Source: Rhodoferax sp.
Lineage (GTDB): Bacteria; Pseudomonadota; Gammaproteobacteria; Burkholderiales; Burkholderiaceae_C
Direction of reading: 5' to 3'
DNA: 34,700 bases
Assembly (NCBI GenBank): GCA_021738345.1
Contig: JAIPCE010000015.1
Span: 1-34,700 of the forward strand
The notes under the pieces are model-generated. The model worked only from the letters and a program-made list of their open reading frames with translations. It did no database searches and was not told the origin of the DNA. Shown in pieces: positions 1-7,992 of this stretch; within the stretch, counting starts at the first letter, position 1, and the number at the start of each line of letters is the position of its first letter. The translations under genes and the position numbers were made by a program.

Positions 1-292
1 CAAAGATGGGCGTACTGGAGGGATGCAATGCGAGGCGCAAAGCGCGCCGTGCAGCTTGGCTGCACAAGCGGTTTGCAACGACGCAGTGCGCCCGCCAGAA
101 CGTCCAGACTGTTCAAGTTATTGTTGCTCGACTCCTTAGGGTTGCTGGAAGGGGCCTTCCCCCTGCATTGCGAAAAATTAACAGCAAAACAGGCGGTTTC
201 TCTGTCTACTCTCGCATCCGCTTGCCTCTAGACTACGGGTTTGCTCAAGGGCTGGACAGTGCAGGGCCGGCCCATTTTTGGAACGGATTGTC
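1..292. other. Non-coding or unassigned start of window
   Basis: No ORF here resembles a known protein. The 96-aa and 67-aa ORFs have basic, low-information composition and look like chance frames. A 7-bp hairpin (GTGCAGC-ttg-GCTGCAC) lies at 49-65. The segment must hold the promoter of the lipoprotein gene that follows, but no convincing -35/-10 pair was picked out. Confidence 0.4.
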
Positions 293-2041
293 ATGAAAGC
301 CATTGTTATCGGGTTTGTGTCGTGGTGGTGTGCGCTTTTTCTGGTCGCCTGTGGAGGGGCGGCAGAGTCGACCTCGACATCGACCACGACGACCAGTGCG
401 CCTGTGCTGCAGTCGATCAGCATTACCAATACCGCGCCCATCGCGGTGGAGGTGGGCTCTACTTTGCAACTGGTGGCATCGGGAACCTACTCCGATGCGT
501 CCACCAAAACCCTGACTTCGGAGGTGACCTGGGCGGTTGCGGGAAAAAACGCGACCATCAGTGGCGGCTTGCTCAAAGGCGTTCTGGTGGGCGCAGACTC
601 GGTGACCGCAACCTTGGGCAGCATCGTCGGCACGGTGGGGATCACCGTCTCGCCGATTTTGAAATCCCTGGCGGTAAGTCCAATGAAACCGACCATCGAG
701 GTTGGTACCAGTGTTCAGATGACCGCAACCGGTACCTACTCGGACGGCAGCGTTGCCGCCGTGAGCAAGGACCTGACCTGGACTGCCATCGGCACGCCAG
801 TCCAAGTGTCGGTGTCTGCCAGTGGTTTGGTCACAGGATTGGTGGTGGGTGCGGCTAACAGCGTGCAGGCCAAGGTAGGTACCATCACTGGCGCAACCAC
901 GGTAACTGTGAACTATCCCTATGTCACCATGGCTACCGGTGGTAGCCACAGCCTGGTAAGCAAGAAGGATGGTAGCCTACTGGCATGGGGATTGAATCGC
1001 TCGGGTCAGTTAGGTGACGGCACGCTGACCAATCGTACTTCGCCTGTATTGGTTTCGAGTTTGGCGACCAACTGGGCCCAGCTATCTGCAGGCGATTTTC
1101 ATACTCTTGCCACACGCACCGATGGCAGCCTGTGGGCTTGGGGGTTTAACCAAAATGGTCAGCTCGGTGACAAGAGCACGGTCGATAAGTCCATTCCAAC
1201 ACAGGTCGGCACCGACAAGACCTGGACCGCCATTTCCGCTGGAAAGGCACATGGTCTGGCTGTCAAGAAGGATGGGACTTTGTGGGCCTGGGGTCGAAAT
1301 TTTGACAGCCAATTGGGGGACGCCAGCAATGCGGACCGAACGGCGCCGGTGCAGATCTTGGTGACTGCACCCGTGGGAACGACTGCTCCGACAGCCATCG
1401 CTGCCGACAAAAAATGGGCCACTGTGGCGGCAGGCGGGAATTTTTCGGTCGGTCGCCAGCTTGACGGTAGTGTATACACCTGGGGTGGGAACGTATCGGG
1501 GCAATTGGGGCGTGGTACCACCACTGCGGTGGCTATTGCATCCAATGTTCCGATCCCGGTTGTGACAACAGAATTCAGCAAAGCGTCGGCGATAGCTGCC
1601 GGCAACGCCCACGTGTTGGCCATTAGGACGGACAACGTCTTGTTTGCCTGGGGTGACAATTCCAGTGGGCAGCTAGGAAGTGCAGAGCCAACCGTAAGCA
1701 AAGAAAGTTTGGCGCCAATCAAGATTCCTGACGGAGAATGGGTTGCAGTGGCTGCGGGTGCAGCGCATAGTTTGGGCATCACGACGGATGGTCGCCTTTG
1801 GGCGTGGGGCGACAACACCTTTGGGCAGCTTGGAATTAAAACGCAGGCCACCAGCGCACAAACCCCCACTTTGGTGGATGAGGACATAAAAAATTGGGTC
1901 CGGGTATTTGCCGGCAAAAACCATTCCTTCGCCATCAAGACCGACGGCTCGGTATGGGGCTGGGGTAGCAATGCCGAAGGTCAGTTAGGTAACGGCAGCA
2001 CGAGCCCGGCCAAAGTGATGTTACCGACACCACTGAACTGA
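293..2041 (+). CDS. Secreted lipoprotein with two Ig-like (Big_2) domains and a seven-repeat RCC1 propeller
   Basis: The ORF opens at a TTG (278), but the ATG at 293 starts a clean lipoprotein signal peptide: a hydrophobic stretch ending in the lipobox LVAC (Cys about residue 20), then a Ser/Thr-rich linker. Residues about 35-120 and 122-205 are two Big_2-like beta domains (VEVGSTLQLVASGTYSD and VEVGTSVQMTATGTYSD). From about 210 to the end come seven RCC1/BNR-II repeats of the form AGxxHxLAxxxDGxLWAWGxNxxGQLG, enough for a seven-bladed propeller. The predicted product (582 aa) would be anchored to a membrane and act as a protein-binding surface; no enzymatic motif is seen. It stands alone, convergent with the NYN gene. 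The ligand is unknown. The neighbouring type II secretion operon makes export possible but proves nothing. Confidence 0.88.
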   Translation: MKAIVIGFVSWWCALFLVACGGAAESTSTSTTTTSAPVLQSISITNTAPIAVEVGSTLQLVASGTYSDASTKTLTSEVTWAVAGKNATISGGLLKGVLVGADSVTATLGSIVGTVGITVSPILKSLAVSPMKPTIEVGTSVQMTATGTYSDGSVAAVSKDLTWTAIGTPVQVSVSASGLVTGLVVGAANSVQAKVGTITGATTVTVNYPYVTMATGGSHSLVSKKDGSLLAWGLNRSGQLGDGTLTNRTSPVLVSSLATNWAQLSAGDFHTLATRTDGSLWAWGFNQNGQLGDKSTVDKSIPTQVGTDKTWTAISAGKAHGLAVKKDGTLWAWGRNFDSQLGDASNADRTAPVQILVTAPVGTTAPTAIAADKKWATVAAGGNFSVGRQLDGSVYTWGGNVSGQLGRGTTTAVAIASNVPIPVVTTEFSKASAIAAGNAHVLAIRTDNVLFAWGDNSSGQLGSAEPTVSKESLAPIKIPDGEWVAVAAGAAHSLGITTDGRLWAWGDNTFGQLGIKTQATSAQTPTLVDEDIKNWVRVFAGKNHSFAIKTDGSVWGWGSNAEGQLGNGSTSPAKVMLPTPLN

Positions 2042-2105
2042 TCAGTCTTTCATGTGGACGGTACGCGACTCCGATCGTAAAACAGGCTATATCACCCAGC
2101 GCGAA

Positions 2106-2144
2106 GTCGCACAGTCCATGCCGGACCAGCATGGACTGTGCGAC
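2106..2144. terminator. Perfect 15-bp inverted repeat between convergent genes
   Basis: GTCGCACAGTCCATG and its exact reverse complement flank a 9-nt loop. It lies 65 bp past the RCC1 lipoprotein stop and downstream of the convergent NYN gene, so it could terminate or insulate transcripts from both sides. No T-tract follows on either strand, so a classic Rho-independent terminator is not certain. Confidence 0.5.
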
Positions 2145-2307
2145 GGGGCGTGCCAAGACCAAAACGGGACGCGCGCAATGGCAACGGCGGCAGCGGGCCA
2201 GGTGTTTTGGGCATGAGGGGACAATTGCACGATTCGGGCTGACCGCGGGTCATGCAGGTTGGCGTGATCCACTTGCAGAGGGTTCCGTTGGACCACACAC
2301 ACGTAGA

Positions 2308-4095
2308 TCACGTCATCAACATGGCGAATTCCTGGGGCGAGATGATCAGCGCACCCAGTTGGCGGGACTGGTCGGCCAAGTCTTGGTCGGCGGTGATCAG
2401 CGCACGTAGGTCCGGCGCGCTTGCACGCGCCAAATGGTCGAGGTGGCCCAGTATTTTGTGGTCGGCGCGGTCGACACCGGTGCCCCCCGAGTAATGGAGC
2501 CGAAAATTGTCCAGCAGGGTCTGGTCCTGGGCCGTGCTGCTGTCAAACCACAATTCTACCGACAGGTGGGGGTAGCTCTTTGCCAGTTTGGTGAGGTGTT
2601 GCACCAGCAACGCGCGTGACGCTGCGCCCGGATCAGCCGTTTCAAAATGGCCTCCAAACAGGTCTGGCAGTTTGAAAATCACGTTGTAGCCGTCCACCAC
2701 CAAGCTGCAATGCTGCCCGTGCGCCAGTTGGCGCTGCAGGTAGTGCAGTGGCAGGCCCGACCAGTTCGTTGTCGCGCCGTCCGATCTTGCCCCCAGGGTG
2801 GTGCGAAAGTACACGCGCGAGACATGGTCGTTGAGCAATGTGTGGGCCGCTTCCAGGTCCTGAGGTTCCAGGAAACCGCTCGCTTCGACCGCCACCAGGC
2901 TGCTGCGCACCTGTGCCAGCTTTTCGAGGGTGTCGGCGCGCTGCAATCGCTCAAGCAAACCGACCGGCAGCGTACGCGCCCGCTGCGGCGTAGTCGATGA
3001 TTGCTGAAGAATTTTCAGAATCTCGCGAATGCGTTGTTCCAGCCGCTCCCGATAGGCGCTTAACTCTGCCAGCGGGCAAAGGGATTCTCTGGCGGCAACC
3101 TGCAGGCGCTCCAACAAATTCTGGTATTGCACAAGCCTGGCCTCCCAGACCGAGCGTAAGCCGTACTTTTGATCGGCGGCGGCCTGGCGTTGCAGCAGGT
3201 CGTGTACCTCCTGTGCCAGGTCAGGCCCGGGTGCGGCATGAAATGCTGCCAGTGCCACGGCTGGCTGCAACCAGGGCAGCAGTCGCGCTTGCAGTTGTTG
3301 CCGCACTGCTGCCTGGGTTTTTTCGGCAAAGCGCACGATCAGCTCGTGGTGTTCGCCCTGCAGGCGTGCCAATGCTGCCGTTTCGCCTGCAAGGCTGGCT
3401 TCCAGATCGCGCGTCTGGCGCCGCAGTTGGTCGCGCTCGGACTGCAGCTCCTGGAGTTCCCGCCGGACTCGGTGCAGCGACTGCCGTTTTTCCCGCAATT
3501 CCAGCATGCGCTCTATCGCATTTCGGTCACGCGGGGGCCGCGCCTGTACACCCTGCGTGGCAGCAGCGGGAGTTTGCAGTCTGGCCGTGTTGGCACTGAC
3601 CTGCCAGATGGGCTCGATCAAATGCTGGGCAAATGTCCGCAAGGTTTGCCGTACTTTGATGATGGCGGCCTCGCGGTCCTGGTCACTGGGCGGTGTGTTG
3701 TTCCACTGCGCTATCCCGTCCCATCCGATCTGACGTACTTCAGGTCGTTCGTCGAGCAGCATGGCGCCGTACAGGTTTACCGGCCCTGCAACGTGGGCCA
3801 GATCGTGGTGAATCTGGTCGATGGCTTCGACCGAGAGCACCTTGAGCAAGGGATTGGCAAGGGTGATGGAGCGAAGAAATTCCAGCAGGTAGGTTGGCAA
3901 GTCGCCGGCATGGTCCAGAGTTGCACTGATGCGCGCGACCGCCACGGCGCGCTGCACCTTGCCCTTGCGAAAGCCAGCGGACACGTGCGGGTGCTGGCTG
4001 GCAAACGCCTGCAATGCCGCGTCTTCGCACGTCTCGATTGCGCGCTTCCACTGCGCTATAACTCGCGAGTCCACCCGTTGATCGTTGATTTTCAT
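2308..4095 (-). CDS. Coiled-coil protein with C-terminal NYN/PIN-like (YacP-type) nuclease domain
   Basis: The C-terminal ~133 residues (about 463-595) read as a YacP-like NYN domain. They begin with a beta strand and the motif LVVDGYNVIFKLP, continue with an acidic segment GVDRADHKI, and end with LITADQDLADQSRQLGA; the acidic residues would form the metal site of a predicted ribonuclease. Ahead of it is a ~180-residue helical region I do not recognise, then a long charged coiled coil at about 190-270 (EKRQSLHRVRRELQELQSE) and a further helical segment. YacP proteins are normally ~170 aa, so this 595-aa protein is a large fusion. The start at 4095 gives MKINDQRV. It lies 155 bp downstream of the 5'-nucleotidase on the same strand and may be co-transcribed. 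RNA substrate and biological role are unknown. Confidence 0.8.
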   Translation of the reverse strand: MKINDQRVDSRVIAQWKRAIETCEDAALQAFASQHPHVSAGFRKGKVQRAVAVARISATLDHAGDLPTYLLEFLRSITLANPLLKVLSVEAIDQIHHDLAHVAGPVNLYGAMLLDERPEVRQIGWDGIAQWNNTPPSDQDREAAIIKVRQTLRTFAQHLIEPIWQVSANTARLQTPAAATQGVQARPPRDRNAIERMLELREKRQSLHRVRRELQELQSERDQLRRQTRDLEASLAGETAALARLQGEHHELIVRFAEKTQAAVRQQLQARLLPWLQPAVALAAFHAAPGPDLAQEVHDLLQRQAAADQKYGLRSVWEARLVQYQNLLERLQVAARESLCPLAELSAYRERLEQRIREILKILQQSSTTPQRARTLPVGLLERLQRADTLEKLAQVRSSLVAVEASGFLEPQDLEAAHTLLNDHVSRVYFRTTLGARSDGATTNWSGLPLHYLQRQLAHGQHCSLVVDGYNVIFKLPDLFGGHFETADPGAASRALLVQHLTKLAKSYPHLSVELWFDSSTAQDQTLLDNFRLHYSGGTGVDRADHKILGHLDHLARASAPDLRALITADQDLADQSRQLGALIISPQEFAMLMT

Positions 4096-4250
4096 GGAAA
4101 TTTCGGACTAATGTTGGCGCTTCGAATCGATCCCTTAATGCCCCACGCCTCAATCGGCACTGTCCCAGCTCTGGCTCAGGTTTTCGCGTCCCTTAGGCCT
4201 GGCGGTCATTGTCCTGGATCAAATGGATTGCGACCTCAATCGATGGGCTT

Positions 4251-5162
4251 TCAGTCAGGCTTGGGCCAGGGAGGTGGACTAGCACTCGCAACATGCCCCG
4301 CCGGTACATGCCGCGCTGCAGATTCGATGTGACCGGTCTGGTCGTCAAAGAAAAAGTCGGGTTCGAACTCGCGCAGAAACTCACCTTTGTCCAGGCCGCC
4401 GAGGAACATGGCTTCGTCGACGGCAATGTTCCAGTTCATCAGGGTGCGAATCGCACGTTCGTGGGCGGGCGCACTGCGCGCTGTGACGAGCGCAGTGCGC
4501 ACGCGCATGTGGGTGCCGGAGGCCTGTTGCAAGTGGTGCAGCGCGACCAACAGCGGTTTGAAGGGGCCATCTGGCAAAGGTTGGGCGACCTTGTCACTTT
4601 CGTGTTGCTGAAACGCATTGAGCCCCTGGCGCTGGTACACCTGCTCGGCCTCATCGCTGAACAATACCGCATCACCGTCGAAGGCGATGCGCACCTGTTG
4701 CGGGTGGGCATCGCTGGCATGGGCCGATTGCGGGTAGACCTGGGCTGCCGGTACGTTTGCTGCAAGGGCAGCTCGGACATCGCTCAAATGGGTGCTCAAA
4801 AACAGGTTGGCTCGCAGTGGCCGCAGGTAGCGCCAGGGTGACTCGCCGCGGGTAAAGGCGCAGCGAATGATGGGCAAGGCGTAATGCGCAGCCGACTTCA
4901 TGACGCGCAGGCCGCTCACCGGGTCGTTGCGCGACAAGATCACCACTTCCACTTGTTGCTCGGTTTCGGTGTTGAACGTCAGCAACTTCTTGACCATGGA
5001 AAAGGCCACGCCTGGCTTGGCCGGGATGTCGAGTCGCTCCAGTTGCAACTGCATATAGGCGGTATCGTCGCCTTGCTCGAAGACCAGGTTTTCTTCTTCA
5101 AAGTCAAACAGCGCGCGCGACGAAATCGCCACCACCAGTTTTCCATCCAGACTCACAGGCAT
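4251..5162 (-). CDS. 5'-nucleotidase (cytosolic NT5C1-like family)
   Basis: The 303-aa protein matches the bacterial 5'-nucleotidase family related to cytosolic 5'-nucleotidase I. It has the N-terminal segment LVVAISSRALFDFEEEN, the middle segment FDGDAVLFSDEAEQVY, which carries a HAD-type DGDxxLF motif, and the C-terminal FFDDQTGHI. Family members dephosphorylate nucleoside monophosphates in the cytosol. AGAGGA stands a few bases upstream of the ATG at 5162, supporting this start. It is transcribed toward the NYN nuclease gene, so a shared role in nucleotide or RNA salvage is possible but inferred. A dRS3-like repeat lies upstream, between this gene and gspF. Confidence 0.85.
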   Translation of the reverse strand: MPVSLDGKLVVAISSRALFDFEEENLVFEQGDDTAYMQLQLERLDIPAKPGVAFSMVKKLLTFNTETEQQVEVVILSRNDPVSGLRVMKSAAHYALPIIRCAFTRGESPWRYLRPLRANLFLSTHLSDVRAALAANVPAAQVYPQSAHASDAHPQQVRIAFDGDAVLFSDEAEQVYQRQGLNAFQQHESDKVAQPLPDGPFKPLLVALHHLQQASGTHMRVRTALVTARSAPAHERAIRTLMNWNIAVDEAMFLGGLDKGEFLREFEPDFFFDDQTGHIESAARHVPAGHVASASPPPWPKPD

Positions 5163-5213
5163 TGCATGTCCTCTCAGGGTAAATTTTTACGCGATCCAAG
5201 TGATTGATTCACC

Positions 5214-5239
5214 GTCATTCCCGCCTGCACGGGAATGAC
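5214..5239. repeat. dRS3-like palindrome (GTCATTCCCG...CGGGAATGAC)
   Basis: A perfect 10-bp inverted repeat with a 6-nt loop. It contains ATTCCC-N8-GGGAAT, the core of the dRS3-like repeats common between proteobacterial genes. It lies downstream of gspF and upstream of the 5'-nucleotidase. Related copies are at 15797, 24429, 26729 and 28893. Confidence 0.8.
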
Positions 5240-5324
5240 AGAGATACTTGAAAACCAATGTACCTTGCATATCCTGGCACTGGCTTACCTGCCGCGTCAC
5301 ACGGGTGGCGAGCGCATCGCCGCT

Positions 5325-6563
5325 TCAACGCACTAGCTGGTTGAGCTGGATGATGGGCAACAACACCGCCAGCACGATCAGCATCACCACCAGGCCCATG
5401 GCCACAATCAGCAAGGGTTCCAATAGGGTGGCGAGTTGCATGGCGCGGCGCTGCACTTCTGCACTAAGCTGTTTGGCGGCCCGGTCCAGCATCACGGGCA
5501 GTTGACCGGTTTGCTCCCCCAGCCGGGCAAACATGCCTAGCAAACCTGGAAAGCGTTTTTTCTGCCCTAGCGCGACTGCCAGCGGTGCCCCCTCGCGCAC
5601 CAAAACCAACGCATCCAACGCGTCCGTGCGCATGGCCCGGTTGGACAGCGTGTCGGCTGCAGCCTGCAAGGCCTTAAGAATGGGAACACCGGCACTGGCC
5701 AACATGGCCAGCGTGCTGGCAAAACGTGCCCCGTTATAGCCGCGCGCCAGCTTGCCCAGCACCGGCAGGGTCAGCCACATGGCATCAAACTGCTCGCGAA
5801 ACGCCGCACGGGACCAGGCCAGCCGAGCTGCTACGCCCGCAAACGCCAACCCGATCAGCATCAGCCAGCCCTGATTCCGAACAAAGTTACCGATGCCCAG
5901 CATGACCACGGTCAACAGCGGCAGTGCCCGTTTGCTGCCAGCAAACACGGTTGCGACCTGTGGCACCACATAGGCCAACAAAAAGGTCACGATGACGATG
6001 GCGACCAGCGTAACAATGGCCGGGTACATGGCTGCGCCTATCAGTTGCGACTTGAGTGCCTGGCTTTGCTCCAGATCATCGGCCAGACGCTCCAGTACCA
6101 TGCCCAGATTGCCGCTGTGTTCGCCGGCACCGACCACAGCGCAGTAAGTGACCGAAAATTCGCGCGGATGTTGCGCCAGCGCTGCCGCAAAAGCGGTGCC
6201 TCCATTGACCTCCGAGCGCAGGTTGGATACCAAATGGCGCTGACGCTCATCATCGGATTCGTCCGCCAGTGCCGTCAAGGCACGCTCCAGCGGCAGGCCT
6301 GAGGCCACAAGTCCGGCAACCTGGCGAGTCCAGATGGCCAGCGCGCTAGGGCTGTAAACACGGCCCTCAAAGAACCGAATGTTTTTACTGGTTGTAGCAC
6401 CACCCTGGGCGCCCGAGGTGCCGGACCCGACCGCCTCGACGCTGAGCGGCACCAGGCTTTGTGCACGTAGCAGGCCACGGGCCGCGCGCGCGGTGTCGGC
6501 ATCGATGATGCCCTTGCGGCTTTCGCCGTCGGCGCTCAGTGCTTCAAATGCGTAGGCAGGCAT
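5325..6563 (-). CDS. gspF: Type II secretion inner-membrane platform protein GspF
   Basis: Full-length 412-aa GspF beginning MPAYAFEALSADGESRKG, the typical N-terminus of this family. It carries two T2SSF repeats (about 75-200 and 280-400) and three hydrophobic segments (about 175-200, 220-245 and 375-405, the last LIVAMGLVVMLIVLAVLLP). GspF is the polytopic platform linking the GspE ATPase with the GspL/M assembly. It is the last gene of the operon, 26 bp after gspE. A dRS3-like hairpin lies about 85 bp past the stop, and no strong terminator was seen. Confidence 0.97.
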   Translation of the reverse strand: MPAYAFEALSADGESRKGIIDADTARAARGLLRAQSLVPLSVEAVGSGTSGAQGGATTSKNIRFFEGRVYSPSALAIWTRQVAGLVASGLPLERALTALADESDDERQRHLVSNLRSEVNGGTAFAAALAQHPREFSVTYCAVVGAGEHSGNLGMVLERLADDLEQSQALKSQLIGAAMYPAIVTLVAIVIVTFLLAYVVPQVATVFAGSKRALPLLTVVMLGIGNFVRNQGWLMLIGLAFAGVAARLAWSRAAFREQFDAMWLTLPVLGKLARGYNGARFASTLAMLASAGVPILKALQAAADTLSNRAMRTDALDALVLVREGAPLAVALGQKKRFPGLLGMFARLGEQTGQLPVMLDRAAKQLSAEVQRRAMQLATLLEPLLIVAMGLVVMLIVLAVLLPIIQLNQLVR

Positions 6564-6589
6564 GGCAAATCTCGTGAAGGCACAACGGC

Positions 6590-7990
6590 TCAGTCGCGCG
6601 TGACCCGCAGCAGTTCCTCGCGCGAGGTCACACCGCCTTGCACCAGCCGCTCGCCATCGTCGCGCATCAGGGTCATGCCGCCTTGCAGGGCGGCAGCACG
6701 AATATCGGCCTCGGATGCCTGGTGGTGAATCTGTTCACGAATGGCGTCGGTCGTGACCAACAACTCAAATACGCCGGTGCGTCCCTGGTAGCCGGTTTGT
6801 CCACATTCGCTGCAACCTGCCCCCTTGCAATGGGTGCACAGTTTGCGCACCAGGCGCTGGGCCAGCACGCCCAACAACGACGAACTCAGCAAAAAGGGCT
6901 CCACCCCCATGTCCATCAGGCGGGTCACGGTACTGGGCGCATCGTTGGTGTGCACTGTAGCGAGCACCAGGTGGCCGGTCAGGGAGGCCTGGATTGCAAT
7001 TTGCGCCGTTTCAAAATCGCGAATTTCACCGATCATGATGATGTCCGGATCCTGCCGCAGAATCGCACGCAAAGCCTTGGCAAACGTGAGGTCAATCTTC
7101 GGGTTGACCTGGGTTTGCCCCACGCCGGCTAGCTCGTATTCAATGGGGTCTTCGACCGTCATGATGTTCTGGCCCCGGGTGTCGAGCCGCTCCAACGCCG
7201 CGTACAGCGTGGTGGTCTTGCCCGAACCCGTGGGACCGGTCACCAGGATGATGCCGTGCGGTTGCGTCACCAGATGTTCGAAGCGCGACAGCACATGGCC
7301 CTGCATGCCAACCGACTCCAGGCTGAGTTTTGCACCGCTTTTGTCAAGCAGACGCAGCACGGCGCGCTCGCCATGGGCACTGGGTAAGGTGCTCACGCGC
7401 ACATCGACCGCGCGCGTCCCAATGCGCAGGCTGATGCGACCGTCCTGTGGCAGGCGCTTTTCGGCAATGTCGAGCTCAGCCATAATTTTCAGGCGCGAAA
7501 TCAGGGCGGCGTGCAGTGCGCGATTGGGCTGCACCACATCGCGCAAGGAGCCGTCGACCCGAAAGCGCACGCTGGAGTGGCGCTCATAGGGCTCGATGTG
7601 GATATCGCTGGCCCCATCGCGGGCGGCCTGCGTGAGCAGAGCGTTGAGCATGCGGATGATGGGGGCATCGTCCGAGGTTTCCAGCAGGTCCTCGATCGCT
7701 GGCAGGGCCTGCATCATGCGCGACAGGTCGATATCGCTCTCGACTTCACTGACCACGGTGGCTGCGCTCGACTCGCTTTGTGCGTAGGCCGCACTTACGC
7801 GCTGGCGCAGTGCATCCGCAGACTCAAGCCGAATGTCATGCAAGGCAAATTTGCGCATGACTTCGCTGACGCCGTCGGCGTCAGCGCCCGAAGGCATCCA
7901 AAGTGTCAGCTCGCCGGCAATGTCCTCGAGCAGCAGGTTGTAGCTGCGGGCAAAGCCGTAGGGCAGCGGGTAGTGCATCGCTTGCGCCAT
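6590..7990 (-). CDS. gspE: Type II secretion ATPase GspE
   Basis: The 466-aa hexameric ATPase powers pseudopilus assembly from the cytoplasmic face. Visible motifs are the Walker [17 protein letters not shown], the Asp box region [12 protein letters not shown], the Walker [17 protein letters not shown], the His box [11 protein letters not shown], and a compact zinc-binding tetracysteine [12 protein letters not shown]. The N-terminal part is short compared with ~500-570-aa homologues, so only one N-terminal domain seems to be present. The start lies two bases after the gspD stop (TAG-CA-ATG), implying translational coupling. Confidence 0.97.
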   Translation of the reverse strand: MAQAMHYPLPYGFARSYNLLLEDIAGELTLWMPSGADADGVSEVMRKFALHDIRLESADALRQRVSAAYAQSESSAATVVSEVESDIDLSRMMQALPAIEDLLETSDDAPIIRMLNALLTQAARDGASDIHIEPYERHSSVRFRVDGSLRDVVQPNRALHAALISRLKIMAELDIAEKRLPQDGRISLRIGTRAVDVRVSTLPSAHGERAVLRLLDKSGAKLSLESVGMQGHVLSRFEHLVTQPHGIILVTGPTGSGKTTTLYAALERLDTRGQNIMTVEDPIEYELAGVGQTQVNPKIDLTFAKALRAILRQDPDIIMIGEIRDFETAQIAIQASLTGHLVLATVHTNDAPSTVTRLMDMGVEPFLLSSSLLGVLAQRLVRKLCTHCKGAGCSECGQTGYQGRTGVFELLVTTDAIREQIHHQASEADIRAAALQGGMTLMRDDGERLVQGGVTSREELLRVTRD

Positions 7991-7992
7991 TG

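Noticed and set aside
3169-4332. 387-aa plus-strand ORF over the NYN gene
   Set aside because: It overlaps a gene with recognisable domains and extends into intergenic DNA; no motif of its own.
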